Assembly: GCA_045602925.1 (NCBI GenBank)
Contig: JAZSCN010000009.1
Span: 28,099-92,098 of the forward strand
DNA from: UBA7477 sp045602925
Lineage (GTDB): Bacteria; Bacillota; Clostridia; Oscillospirales; Ruminococcaceae
Length of the DNA: 64,000 bases
Direction of reading: 5' to 3'
Part shown: positions 8,746 to 16,972 of the stretch, piece after piece
Layout of the letters: every line of letters begins with the position of its first letter
Position numbering within the stretch: position 1 is the stretch's first letter
Position numbers and translations under genes: made by a program
Notes under the pieces: generated by a model
Told to the model about the DNA's origin: nothing
Seen by the model: the letters and a program-made list of their open reading frames with translations, nothing else
Database searches by the model: none

Positions 8746-8821
8746 AAATTGAAAATTTTCAAAAAATATATTGTTTTTAATTTTATTTTCAATTTGTAAG
8801 TCCCTAAAAGTTATAAAATGA

Positions 8822-8850
8822 TTGAAAAAACCATCTAGTTATAGTATAAT
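8822..8850 (+). promoter_or_regulatory. Sigma-A promoter for the HD-oxidase-epimerase operon
   Basis: TTGAAA (8822-8827), 17-bp spacer, TATAAT (8845-8850), then AAGGAGG just before the ATG at 8881. Confidence 0.8.
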
Positions 8851-8880
8851 AAATTCAGGACAAATAAGGAGGATTTTATA

Positions 8881-9531
8881 ATGACATATTCAGAAATTAA
8901 ATCTAACAGTGAAGTTAAGGCACTTATAAATAAAGCTTCGAAGAATCTGGATGTTCTGGGATTTACAGACCATTCTGTTGCACATACAACACTTGTAGCT
9001 GAAAGAGCCGCAGATATTCTTTCAAAGCTTGGATATTCTGAAAAAGAAATAGAGCTCGTAAAGATTGCCGGATATATGCATGATATAGGTAATGCCGTTA
9101 ACAGAACTCACCACGCAGAATACGGTGCTCTTTTAGTTAATGACATACTTTCTAAAACTGATATTGACCTAATTGATAAGGTTACTATAATGTCAGCGAT
9201 TTCTAATCACGATGAGTCAACCGGCGGAGCTGTAGATGCTGTTTCTGCTGCACTTATAATTGCCGATAAGACTGATGTTAGAAGGTCAAGAGTAAGACAA
9301 CCTGAGCACATAACTTCTGATATTCATGATAGAGTAAATTATGCAGTTACAGGTAACAACTTAGAGGTTACTTCTGATAGAATTACACTATATCTAAAAA
9401 TAGATGAGAATATCTGCACAATGTATGAATACTTTGATATATTCCTCGGTAGAATGCTTATGAGTAGAGCTGCAGCTGAAACTCTTGGAACAAAATTTAA
9501 GCTTGTTGTTAATGATAATAAGGTGCTTTAA
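8881..9531 (+). CDS. HD-domain metal-dependent phosphohydrolase
   Basis: A 216-residue soluble protein with the HD superfamily metal-binding set: an upstream histidine in the DHSVAHT segment (near residue 31), the HD doublet in AGYMHDIGNA (about residues 61-70), HHAEYGA, a NHDES motif, and IIADKTDVRR with the distal aspartate. HD proteins hydrolyse phosphate esters, often nucleotides; the substrate here is unknown. It is the first gene of an operon with an FMN-dependent oxidase-like protein 12 bp downstream, a TIM-barrel epimerase and an SDR, which suggests a catabolic or cofactor-related pathway, but that is inference. Confidence 0.75.
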   Translation: MTYSEIKSNSEVKALINKASKNLDVLGFTDHSVAHTTLVAERAADILSKLGYSEKEIELVKIAGYMHDIGNAVNRTHHAEYGALLVNDILSKTDIDLIDKVTIMSAISNHDESTGGAVDAVSAALIIADKTDVRRSRVRQPEHITSDIHDRVNYAVTGNNLEVTSDRITLYLKIDENICTMYEYFDIFLGRMLMSRAAAETLGTKFKLVVNDNKVL

Positions 9532-9543
9532 AGGAGAATAATT

Positions 9544-10419
9544 ATGCCTTACGATTCAAATAAAATAACAAGAGAATATTTTGATTCTCTTTTGCTTGAG
9601 ATGCGTCATATTGACTGTGACCTTCCAAACCTTGAGTTTAAGATGTTTGGTGAAATATTTAAAACTCCTATTATGACTGCTGCACTTTCTCATCTTCATA
9701 ACATTTGTGATAATGCTATGGTCGAAATCGCAAAAGGTGCGAGAGATGCAGGTGCAGTGCATTGGGTCGGTATGGGCGAACCTAAAGAGATGGAGGATAT
9801 CTTCGCGACAGGTGCTAAAACTATCCGTATTATAAAGCCACATGCCGATAATAAGGATGTTTTTTGGAGAATTGAGCACGCAGTACAAAACGGTGCTTTT
9901 GCCGTAGGAATGGATGTAGACCACGCAATCTCCTGGAATGGTCAGTATGATAACGTCATTGGTCTGCCAATGCGCCCTAAAACACTCGATGAGATTAAAA
10001 TGTTCGTAAAGGCATCGAAGGTTCCTTTTATTGTAAAGGGCGTTTTAAGTGTATCCGATGCACTGAAATGTATTGAAGCTGGCGTTTCCGGTATTGTAGT
10101 TTCTCATCACCATGGAATTATGAACTACGCTGTTCCGCCATTGCAGATACTCCCACAAATCGTTGATGCAGTTAATGGAAAAATGACAATCGTAGTAGAC
10201 TGTGGTTTTGAAAGCGGTATGGATGTTTTTAAAGCATTAGCGCTGGGTGCGGATTGTGTATGTGTTGGTAGACATCTTATGGGTCCTCTTGCTGAAGGCG
10301 CAATTGGTGTTACCAGAAGAATAAATGAGATGAATGCAGAGCTTTCTATGGTTATGGCAAGAACAGGTTCAAAGAAGCTTTCGGATATCGATTCAAGTGT
10401 AATCTGGCATAAGAAATAG
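9544..10419 (+). CDS. FMN-dependent alpha-hydroxy-acid oxidase/dehydrogenase-like protein
   Basis: A 291-residue TIM-barrel protein of the L-lactate oxidase/glycolate oxidase superfamily. Family marks are PFIVKGVLSVSDALKC with the FMN-contacting lysine, then GVSGIVVSHHHG, which corresponds to the usual G.dgivvSNHGG catalytic-histidine segment, and VDCGFESGMDVFKALALGADCVCVGR, given here in parts: VDCGFESG, DVFKALALGAD and VCVGR, the flavin phosphate site. It is shorter than classic members (about 350-380 residues) because the N-terminal region is reduced. The oxidised substrate is unknown. The gene lies 12 bp after the HD gene and 14 bp before the epimerase, so co-transcription is likely. Confidence 0.75.
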   Translation: MPYDSNKITREYFDSLLLEMRHIDCDLPNLEFKMFGEIFKTPIMTAALSHLHNICDNAMVEIAKGARDAGAVHWVGMGEPKEMEDIFATGAKTIRIIKPHADNKDVFWRIEHAVQNGAFAVGMDVDHAISWNGQYDNVIGLPMRPKTLDEIKMFVKASKVPFIVKGVLSVSDALKCIEAGVSGIVVSHHHGIMNYAVPPLQILPQIVDAVNGKMTIVVDCGFESGMDVFKALALGADCVCVGRHLMGPLAEGAIGVTRRINEMNAELSMVMARTGSKKLSDIDSSVIWHKK

Positions 10420-10433
10420 GAGGAAGGCTAACT

Positions 10434-11255
10434 ATGAGACTTGGATTATCTTCACCACTATGTCATACAAGTCCTGAACATTGGGCAAAGCAAATGAAGG
10501 AACTTGGCTGTGGATGTGTTAATTTTCCGCTAAATTGTAATTCTGATAGGTCTCTTGTTAATGAATATGTTGCTTGTGCGAAGGAAAATGATCTTGTAAT
10601 TGCCGAGGTAGGTATTTGGAACAACATGCTTGATGCTGACCCAGAAAAGAGAAAGCAAAACATTGATTACTCAATAAGGCAAATAATTTTCGCTGATGAA
10701 ATCGGAGCTGTCTGTACTGTAAATGTCGCAGGCACGCCACACGGACCACGCTGTGATGGTGCATACAAGGGCAATTTCTCACAAGAAACCTTTGAGCTAA
10801 CTGTTGAAACTACAAAGTATATTCTATCTCAGGCAAATCCGAAGAGAACACATTTTAGTATTGAATCAATGCCTTGGATGATTCCAACTAGCCCACATGA
10901 GTATTTAAAGCTTCTTGATGCAGTTGCTCATCCGCAGTTTACTGCTCATCTTGACGTTGTAAATATGATAAATACTCCTCAAAGATATTTCTTTAATGAT
11001 GAATTTTTGAAAGAATGTTTTGAGGTTTTAAAAGGTAGAATTTGCAGTTGTCATCTTAAGGATGTAAAACTCCTCGATGAGTTTACATTTCAGCTAAGAG
11101 AATGTGCTGCCTGTGAGGGCAATCTCAATCTAGAGTTATTCGCAAAGCTTTGTAATGCTGAAAATCCACAGATGCCTGTTATCATTGAGCATCTAGATTC
11201 AGACAAGGAATATCTTAAAACATTAAAGAATGTTCAAAATAGACTTGGTCTATGA
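10434..11255 (+). CDS. Sugar phosphate isomerase/epimerase-like TIM-barrel protein
   Basis: A 273-residue protein of the xylose-isomerase-like TIM barrel superfamily (AP endonuclease 2 fold). Visible marks are MRLGLSSPLCH at the start, EVGIWNN on the second strand, SIESMPWM with the metal-binding glutamate, TAHLDVVNM, a SCHLKDVKL motif and VIIEHLDSD with the last conserved glutamate. These proteins isomerise or epimerise sugars or inositol derivatives using a divalent metal. With an FMN-dependent oxidase-like protein upstream and an SDR 16 bp downstream, a sugar-acid or polyol catabolic path is plausible, but the substrate is not known. Confidence 0.75.
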   Translation: MRLGLSSPLCHTSPEHWAKQMKELGCGCVNFPLNCNSDRSLVNEYVACAKENDLVIAEVGIWNNMLDADPEKRKQNIDYSIRQIIFADEIGAVCTVNVAGTPHGPRCDGAYKGNFSQETFELTVETTKYILSQANPKRTHFSIESMPWMIPTSPHEYLKLLDAVAHPQFTAHLDVVNMINTPQRYFFNDEFLKECFEVLKGRICSCHLKDVKLLDEFTFQLRECAACEGNLNLELFAKLCNAENPQMPVIIEHLDSDKEYLKTLKNVQNRLGL

Positions 11256-11271
11256 CAAAAGGGGAGTGAAA

Positions 11272-11979
11272 ATGTTGTTTACTAATAAGGTCGCAGTTGT
11301 AACCGGTGGTGCAAACGGAATAGGTTAGTGCATCGCAGAGGAATTTAAAAAGCTCGGCGCTTTTGTCGAAGTAATTGATATTGCTGCAGGAGAACATTTT
11401 GTTGGTGATATTTCCAACAAGGAAACTCTAGAATCGTTTGCTGTTATGGTTATATCAAAGTACGGAAAAGTTGATTTTCTTATAAATAATGCAATCCCAA
11501 TAATGAAGGGTATTAACGAATGCAGTTACGAGGATTTTGAATATGCACTAAAGGTCGGAGTTACTGCACCGTTTTATCTCACAAAGCTTTTTATGCCGTA
11601 TTTTACAGATAGTGCAAGTATAATTAACATATCATCCTCAAGGGATAGAATGAGCCAACCACAGACTGAAAGCTATACAAGTGCAAAGGGTGGAATTTCG
11701 GCTCTTACACACGCTCTTGCTGTAAGTCTTTCCGGTAAGGTTAGAGTTAATAGCATATCACCGGGCTGGATTGATACGAATTATAAGGTGTACGAAGGTC
11801 CTGATGCTATTCAGCAACCTGCTGGTAGAGTTGGAAATCCACTTGATATTGCAAATATGGTAATGTTTCTTTGCTCGGATAAAGCAGGTTTTATTACAGG
11901 TGAAAACATCTGTATAGATGGTGGTATGACTAAGCTTATGATTTATCATGCTGATAACGGCTGGAGCCTTTCAGAGTAA
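11272..11979 (+). pseudogene. SDR-family oxidoreductase interrupted by an in-frame TAG
   Basis: From ATG 11272, behind AGGGGAGTG, the frame reads MLFTNKVAVVTGGANGIG and then TAG at 11326-11328 (codon 19). It continues without another stop for 216 codons. The stop sits right after the NAD(P)-binding TGGxxGIG loop, where family members have an ordinary residue. Everything downstream is a good classical SDR: INNA, the ISSS serine, YTSAKGG with the catalytic Tyr and Lys, SPGWIDT, and a C-terminal ITGENICIDGG. TAG ends other genes here (for example 10417-10419), so it is a true stop. A single substitution (CAG or AAG to TAG) is enough to explain it. The 5' Rossmann part is essential, so the product is probably inactive unless read through. 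Confidence 0.8.
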
Positions 11980-11998
11980 TTATTAAATACAAAACAAA

Positions 11999-12040
11999 AA
12001 GTCCAAAAGAGATTTTAATTTCTCTTTTGGACTTAATTTT
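11999..12040. terminator. Bidirectional terminator between the SDR and glnA
   Basis: A perfect 14-bp stem (11999-12012 with 12021-12034) and an 8-nt loop, flanked by A-rich and T-rich ends. It serves the plus-strand operon and the minus-strand glnA. Confidence 0.9.
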
Positions 12041-12053
12041 TAAGACTTATCTA

Positions 12054-13478
12054 TTAAAGATTAAAGTATCTGTCGAACTCAGCAGGGTGAGGAATCTTAG
12101 AAAGCTCGAAGCATTCCTTTCTCTTGTTAGCAATGAAGTTCTTGATGAGCTGTTCTGGGAATACTCCACCTTCGGTAAGGAATGAGTAGTCAGCCTCAAG
12201 TGCATCAAGAGCACCCTCAAGAGTAGTTGGAAGTGAAGAGAGCTTTGCCTTTTCTTCATCAGAAAGCTTGTAGAGGTTAAAGTCATATGGACCCCAGCCG
12301 TTAGCATGTGGGTCAATCTTATTCTTAACTCCGTCAAGACCTGCCATAAGAATTGCAGCATAAGCAAGATATGGATTGCATGTAGCGTCAGGATTTCTGA
12401 TTTCAAATCTTCTGAGCTTTGGTGTCTTAGCGTAAGCAGGAATACGAATTACAGCACTTCTGTTTGAAGTAGCATAACCAACTGTTACCGGAGCTTCAAA
12501 ACCTGGTACAAGACGCTTGAAGGAGTTTGTACTTGGATTTGTGATAGCACAAAGAGCACCGATATGCTTGAGAAGACCGCCCATAAAGTAGTGAGCTGTT
12601 TCACTAAGATGTGAGTACCCGTTGTCATCGGAGAATACAGGTTCGCCATCCTTTAAAAGAAGCATATGAACGTGCATTCCGTTACCGGCCTCGTTGTATA
12701 CAGGCTTAGGCATAAATGTTGCAACCTTGCCATACTTGAGTGCTGTGTTATGTACAATGTACTTTATCATCATTGTAGCGTCAGCCATCTTTGACATCTG
12801 TCCGAGCATTGGCTCAATTTCAAACTGTCCGGCAGCACCAACTTCAGGGTGGTGATACTTGATTGGAATACCAGCCTTCTGCATTTCGATACACATTTCG
12901 CTTCTGCATTCGTAAGAGGTATCAAATGGTTTTGCAATGTGATAATTCTTCTGGTGAGCAACTACACAGCCCTTGCCTTCGGTTTCGCTGTTCCAGTATG
13001 ACTGAGTTGCATCAACATACATCCCGATTCTTTCAGGAGCAACTGACCAGCCTGCGTTATCGAAAAGATGGAACTCAAATTCAGGAAGAATGAGCATTGT
13101 ATCTGCAATGCCGGTATCCTTCATATACTGCTCAGCAGCGAGAACGATGTTTCTTGGATACTGGTCAAGTGGACGATTGTTAGGGTAATCAATAACCATT
13201 GCGTTACCTGTAATAGAAAGTGTAGGTACTCCGCAGAATGGGTCGATAAGTGCTGTATCGAGGTCAGGGATAAATACCATATCGCTCTTTTCTACAACTG
13301 CGTAGCCGTAGTTAGAGGCGTCAAATCCGATGCCCTCTGTTAATGTGTCTTCTGAGAACTGCTCAGCTGGAATAGTAACGTGGCGATACTGTCCATTGAT
13401 GTCAACGATTTTAAAGTCAATCATCTGGATATCGTTGTCACGAATCATATCCATAAGCTCTTTAACTGTTCTTGCCAT
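12054..13478 (-). CDS. glnA: Type I glutamine synthetase
   Basis: It condenses glutamate and ammonia to glutamine with ATP, the main nitrogen-assimilation step, in the cytoplasm. GSI hallmarks are present: the PEFEFHLFD metal-binding motif, the NEAGNGMHVHMLL segment with the n-loop histidine, the ATP-binding KRLVPGFEAPV, RSAVIRIPAY and RRFEIRNPDATCNPYLA. It is 474 residues, longer than the approximately 444-residue GSI-alpha of Bacillus. It keeps a tyrosine in NLYKLSDEE where GSI-beta enzymes are adenylylated (NLYDLP); whether it is modified is unknown. A GGAGG site precedes the start. Transcription comes from a minus-strand promoter near 13.57 kb. Confidence 0.95.
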   Translation of the reverse strand: MARTVKELMDMIRDNDIQMIDFKIVDINGQYRHVTIPAEQFSEDTLTEGIGFDASNYGYAVVEKSDMVFIPDLDTALIDPFCGVPTLSITGNAMVIDYPNNRPLDQYPRNIVLAAEQYMKDTGIADTMLILPEFEFHLFDNAGWSVAPERIGMYVDATQSYWNSETEGKGCVVAHQKNYHIAKPFDTSYECRSEMCIEMQKAGIPIKYHHPEVGAAGQFEIEPMLGQMSKMADATMMIKYIVHNTALKYGKVATFMPKPVYNEAGNGMHVHMLLLKDGEPVFSDDNGYSHLSETAHYFMGGLLKHIGALCAITNPSTNSFKRLVPGFEAPVTVGYATSNRSAVIRIPAYAKTPKLRRFEIRNPDATCNPYLAYAAILMAGLDGVKNKIDPHANGWGPYDFNLYKLSDEEKAKLSSLPTTLEGALDALEADYSFLTEGGVFPEQLIKNFIANKRKECFELSKIPHPAEFDRYFNL

Positions 13479-13525
13479 AGATAAACCTCCGAATTTTGAT
13501 AATAATAATTACAGCTTTATGTCGC

Positions 13526-13582
13526 TGTTATTTTAGTGTAACCACTAAAGTTTATTATAGCATAGCTAACAAAATTTTGCAA
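13526..13582 (-). promoter_or_regulatory. glnA promoter with a possible downstream operator
   Basis: On the minus strand: TTGCAA (13582-13577), 17-bp spacer, TATAAT (13559-13554). About 12-30 bp downstream is an imperfect inverted repeat, GTTA(N8)TAAC at 13527-13542. It only loosely resembles the GlnR consensus, so the operator part is weak. Confidence 0.6.
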
Positions 13583-13651
13583 CAAAAATATAGAAATTTA
13601 TATATGGTTACTTATTGGTTCCGTAGTAAAGAACTTTTGAGAAACAAATAT

Positions 13652-13675
13652 AGCACCCCTATAGTTAGAGGTGCT
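13652..13675 (-). terminator. Terminator after the GntR-ABC operon
   Basis: On the minus strand AGCACCTCTA pairs with TAGGGGTGCT (one mismatch) across a 4-nt loop, followed by the moderately T-rich ATATTTGTTTC. Confidence 0.6.
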
Positions 13676-13686
13676 GTATTACTTAA

Positions 13687-15516
13687 TTATTTGACGTTTG
13701 AGTATTTATAAAGTACAGATAGAATATTATAATCAAATGAATAAATGTAGAAGTATTCATTATTGCCTAAGTGGAAATGATATAACGGCAAGTTGGTATT
13801 AATTTTGCTTGCATCTCTGTTTATAACATCTTGTCTTACAGCGTCGCATAGCGCGTCAATAAACTGCATAAAGTATTCTTCTGGCATATGTGAATATTCG
13901 TTACCATTCATTTGATTTGCTGAGATATCAAGTCCTAAGGTATTGTATTCATGTGAGAGTGAAGTCGCATAGAATTTATATTTGGATGAACCGTATTCGG
14001 AATTAGTTTCTGACGTGTATTTTTCTTTAATGCATTTTACAGCAAAGTCGGCATAATCTTCACTTGCTTGAAGTTGCTCTAGTGTGTTTATAACGAATTT
14101 ATTATCGTCATATATATGAAGTTCACGCTCCATTGTAAGACCATTTTTGAGCTCATACTTTACATAAATTGTATTTTTTAATTTTGAATATCCAAAATAT
14201 GTATAATTATCATAATATTCAAGCGGACCTTCATCGTGAATAAGATTATCATACTCAAGACAGTCACTATGGAACACTAGTACAGCTTCGATACCTTCAT
14301 CGGATGTAACCTTGAAACAGTCCTCTTTATCTCCAAAAGCTGCATCATAATCACCACTTATGTATATAGCCTTGACATCCTCAGCATCAGGAATTCTGTT
14401 TGCTGCGCCAAAGCACCAGTTGTTGTTTAGAATACATATAAGGGCAAGACAGCCTCCGATAGTTAATCCACATCGTAAAAAAGATTTTGAAATCCCCTTA
14501 AATCCTCTCTTTGAAATAACTTCAAAGCTTAAGTAAAATACGATTGCAAGAATGACAAAAGGAATAAAGTAAATCTCATAGAAGGAAGGAATAACACTCA
14601 GTATTGCAAAGGTAACACAAGTGATTAGTATGTTGTAATATAGCTTGAATGGATATGGCTTCGATGTCTGTTCAGCTTTTCTTTTAGTGTAAATCTTATA
14701 GGATAAAAATACATAAAGAGCTGTAAAAGCAATTATCCAAAATAAAAATATTAATAAGTCTCCAAGTGCAAAAACGTTTCTATATTCATATGATATTGAA
14801 TGGAAAAATCCGTAAACAGCACCAAATGGACTTGATTTATCAAAAACAGGTAAGCATGCCTTGAAGGTGTTCAATCCAGGAGCCTTATTAAAGCATATAT
14901 ATGAAAGCAGAGTAATCATACCCGGAATTAAACCGTTAATTATTCCACAGTTCATATATGATTCGCTTTTGGTACCACAAAGCACTGATGATAACACTGT
15001 TATCGTGTATAGCATTGCCATTATTACAATAGCTGTTATTGAAAGTGTAATTGAAACAGTAAAAAGTGAATATCTTTCGCCACAGTGAAACACAGAATAA
15101 TCAGAGTAATCCATAATGGATAGTATACCGCTTAATATTGAAGATGCAGCTGCAGATACTACAGCGGGTGCTAAATATGAAAATAGTCCAGATAAGTAAT
15201 CACAGAAAAAACGTTGCTTTGCAGAAAGAGGGAAGGAGAAATAAGTATCGGTTTCCTGCTTTTTGTGTAAGTATGAAAAATTATTTACGCCTATTACAAC
15301 ACCTTCAAAAACTGCTACACAAAAGAAAACCACGGCAAACACAGAATATAAAAGAGTTGAGCTTATGTTACCTGTAGTGATTTCTCTAATCAACAAGGAA
15401 AGTAAGAGTGCTGGTGCTGAAAGCAGATGGAAAACAGTACCTGTAATAATCAGCTTAGAGTTTTTCTTAATGCCACATTTAAAATAATGTCTTGTGGTAG
15501 GGTTTTTAATCATCAT
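13687..15516 (-). CDS. ABC transporter permease-like membrane protein of the YtrA-linked type
   Basis: A 609-residue protein with about six to eight hydrophobic helices in the first 350 residues, one more near residue 355, and a large C-terminal soluble part (about 370-609) predicted outside. No known catalytic motif is seen. It is the third gene of the operon GntR-ATPase-permease. Its ATG at 15516 overlaps the ATPase stop, which argues for translational coupling. This layout is shared with YtrA-controlled ABC systems induced by cell-wall-active agents in Firmicutes. A role in export, sensing or lipid-linked stress is therefore likely, but the substrate is unknown. Confidence 0.7.
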   Translation of the reverse strand: MMIKNPTTRHYFKCGIKKNSKLIITGTVFHLLSAPALLLSLLIREITTGNISSTLLYSVFAVVFFCVAVFEGVVIGVNNFSYLHKKQETDTYFSFPLSAKQRFFCDYLSGLFSYLAPAVVSAAASSILSGILSIMDYSDYSVFHCGERYSLFTVSITLSITAIVIMAMLYTITVLSSVLCGTKSESYMNCGIINGLIPGMITLLSYICFNKAPGLNTFKACLPVFDKSSPFGAVYGFFHSISYEYRNVFALGDLLIFLFWIIAFTALYVFLSYKIYTKRKAEQTSKPYPFKLYYNILITCVTFAILSVIPSFYEIYFIPFVILAIVFYLSFEVISKRGFKGISKSFLRCGLTIGGCLALICILNNNWCFGAANRIPDAEDVKAIYISGDYDAAFGDKEDCFKVTSDEGIEAVLVFHSDCLEYDNLIHDEGPLEYYDNYTYFGYSKLKNTIYVKYELKNGLTMERELHIYDDNKFVINTLEQLQASEDYADFAVKCIKEKYTSETNSEYGSSKYKFYATSLSHEYNTLGLDISANQMNGNEYSHMPEEYFMQFIDALCDAVRQDVINRDASKINTNLPLYHFHLGNNEYFYIYSFDYNILSVLYKYSNVK

Positions 15517-16399
15517 AGCCGTAACCCCTTTCTTCCATTTCTATTACAAATATCTCTTCGAGTGTAAGAGGGATAATATCAAGGATAATCGGATTTAATG
15601 CTTCAAATCTGGCTCTGATTTCATCACCGTTACCTCTGATTATGTAGTGTCTAACACTTTGATTTCTTTCTGATTTTACAATATTAAGTCCATTAAGTGC
15701 ATCTTCAGAAATCTCACCACTAAAAGCTACCTGAAGCTTGTGAATTTCGTTTTTAACAGACTCAATACTTTTAGCGAAAAGAAGCTCACCTTTATGAATG
15801 AAAGCAATTGCATCACAGATTTCGCTAATCTCCTTAAGGTTGTGTGAAGAGATAATAACAGTAAGCTGTCTGTCAATCATTGCATCTACAAGTAATCTTT
15901 TTACAATAATTCTCATAGCAGGGTCTAGTCCATCAAATGCTTCGTCAAGCATAAGATATTCTGTCTGACATGCAAGACCTATTATAACTACTGCCTGTCT
16001 TTTCATGCCTTTTGAAAATTGGTTAAGCTTCTTGTCATAGGGAAGCTTAATCTTCTCGTTGAGCTTGTCAAAGAGCTCCGATGAGAAGTTAGGGTAGAAG
16101 CCCTTGTAAAAATCCTTTAGTTCTTTTAGAGTATATGTACCGAACTGGATTGTTTCATCGTTTATAAAAAACACTTTTTCTTTAATGCTCGGATTATCGA
16201 AAACTGGCTGGTCTTCAATCAACACCATACCGCTTTCAGCCTGATAGACACCAGATAGAAGTCTGAGTATAGTCGATTTTCCGGCACCGTTTGAACCTAA
16301 AAGACCAAATGCAGAGCCTTTTTCAATTGTCATATTAATCTTATTAAGTGCTAAGAAGTGGCCATCAAATTCTTTGTATACATCACATAGCTTAATCAT
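15506..16399 (-). CDS. ABC transporter ATP-binding protein
   Basis: A 297-residue ATPase with all nucleotide-binding motifs: Walker A GSNGAGKST (35-43), signature QFSKGMKRQ, Walker B EYLMLDEAFDG, and the SSHNLKEI switch histidine. The extra 70-residue C-terminal region is typical of ABC-2-type drug or peptide exporters. It powers the permease encoded immediately downstream (11-bp overlap). The start overlaps the end of the GntR gene by 4 bp, so the three genes form one coupled operon. Confidence 0.9.
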   Translation of the reverse strand: MIKLCDVYKEFDGHFLALNKINMTIEKGSAFGLLGSNGAGKSTILRLLSGVYQAESGMVLIEDQPVFDNPSIKEKVFFINDETIQFGTYTLKELKDFYKGFYPNFSSELFDKLNEKIKLPYDKKLNQFSKGMKRQAVVIIGLACQTEYLMLDEAFDGLDPAMRIIVKRLLVDAMIDRQLTVIISSHNLKEISEICDAIAFIHKGELLFAKSIESVKNEIHKLQVAFSGEISEDALNGLNIVKSERNQSVRHYIIRGNGDEIRARFEALNPIILDIIPLTLEEIFVIEMEERGYGYDD

Positions 16400-16761
16400 T
16401 TCTGCATACCGCCTTTATAGTTATTAATTCTTTCAATAAGTTCTTCCTTGGTAACCGATGCGTTTAAAGCTTCTTCAATTGCTTTATCAAAATCCTCAAA
16501 GGCGTATTCCTTAAGAATTTTCTTATCTATTTTTGAAATGAAGCTTCCAATACCGGTAGTCGAATAGATTATTCCGTCGTGTTCAAGTAGCTGATAAGCC
16601 TTCGAAACTGTATTGGGGTTTACACTAAGCTGCTTTGCCAAAACTCGTACGCTAGGTAACTGCGTTCCTTCCTTCAGTATACCCTTAATAACAAGCTCAA
16701 CAGTTTTTTTATAAAGCTGCTCATAAATCGGGATTCTACTTGAAAGGTCAACGTTGAACAT
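16396..16761 (-). CDS. GntR-family transcriptional regulator, YtrA type
   Basis: A 121-residue repressor with an N-terminal winged helix and only a short C-terminal helical tail, as in the YtrA subfamily. The winged helix shows IPIYEQLYKKTVELVIKG, LPSVRVLAKQLSVNPNTVSKA in two parts (LPSVRVLAKQL and SVNPNTVSKAYQLLE), and the wing GIIYSTTGIGSFI. I place the start at ATG 16761 because MFNVDLSSRIPIYEQL is the family beginning and GAAAGGAG precedes it; a longer upstream frame is unlikely. It heads the operon with the ABC ATPase and permease. A palindromic site just downstream of its own promoter suggests autorepression. Confidence 0.88.
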   Translation of the reverse strand: MFNVDLSSRIPIYEQLYKKTVELVIKGILKEGTQLPSVRVLAKQLSVNPNTVSKAYQLLEHDGIIYSTTGIGSFISKIDKKILKEYAFEDFDKAIEEALNASVTKEELIERINNYKGGMQK

Positions 16762-16791
16762 AATATGCTCCTTTCTCAAAATGCGTATTGA

Positions 16792-16814
16792 GTGTACTAG
16801 GCGTACTAATACAC
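16792..16814. promoter_or_regulatory. Probable GntR/YtrA-type operator
   Basis: GTGTACTA (16792-16799) and TAATACAC (16807-16814) form an inverted repeat with 7 of 8 matching positions around a 7-bp spacer. It lies about 5-27 bp downstream of the predicted transcription start of the GntR-ABC operon, a position suited to autorepression. Confidence 0.6.
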
Positions 16815-16825
16815 CTGTTGCACAT

Positions 16826-16854
16826 AGTATATCACTTGAGGAATTATTTGTCAA
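16826..16854 (-). promoter_or_regulatory. Sigma-A promoter of the GntR-ABC operon
   Basis: On the minus strand: perfect TTGACA (16854-16849), 17-bp spacer, TATACT (16831-16826). Confidence 0.85.
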
Positions 16855-16938
16855 TACCTTTTTGAAAAGAATATTGATTTTTTCTTGACTTGATATTTAC
16901 TCGTAGACGCAGGGGAGACTAGTCAAATATAAAATAAA

Positions 16939-16968
16939 ATAATCCCCACAGTTTACTGCGAGGATTAT
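16939..16968 (-). terminator. Terminator after the FemAB-like gene
   Basis: A 14-bp stem with two imperfect pairs (16939-16952 with 16955-16968). On the minus strand it is followed by TTTATTTTATATTTG. Confidence 0.75.
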
Positions 16969-16972
16969 ATCG

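Noticed and set aside
13526..13542. GlnR operator at the glnA promoter
   Set aside because: The half-sites only partly fit TGTNA-N7-TNACA; kept as a weak inverted repeat in the promoter entry, not called as GlnR.
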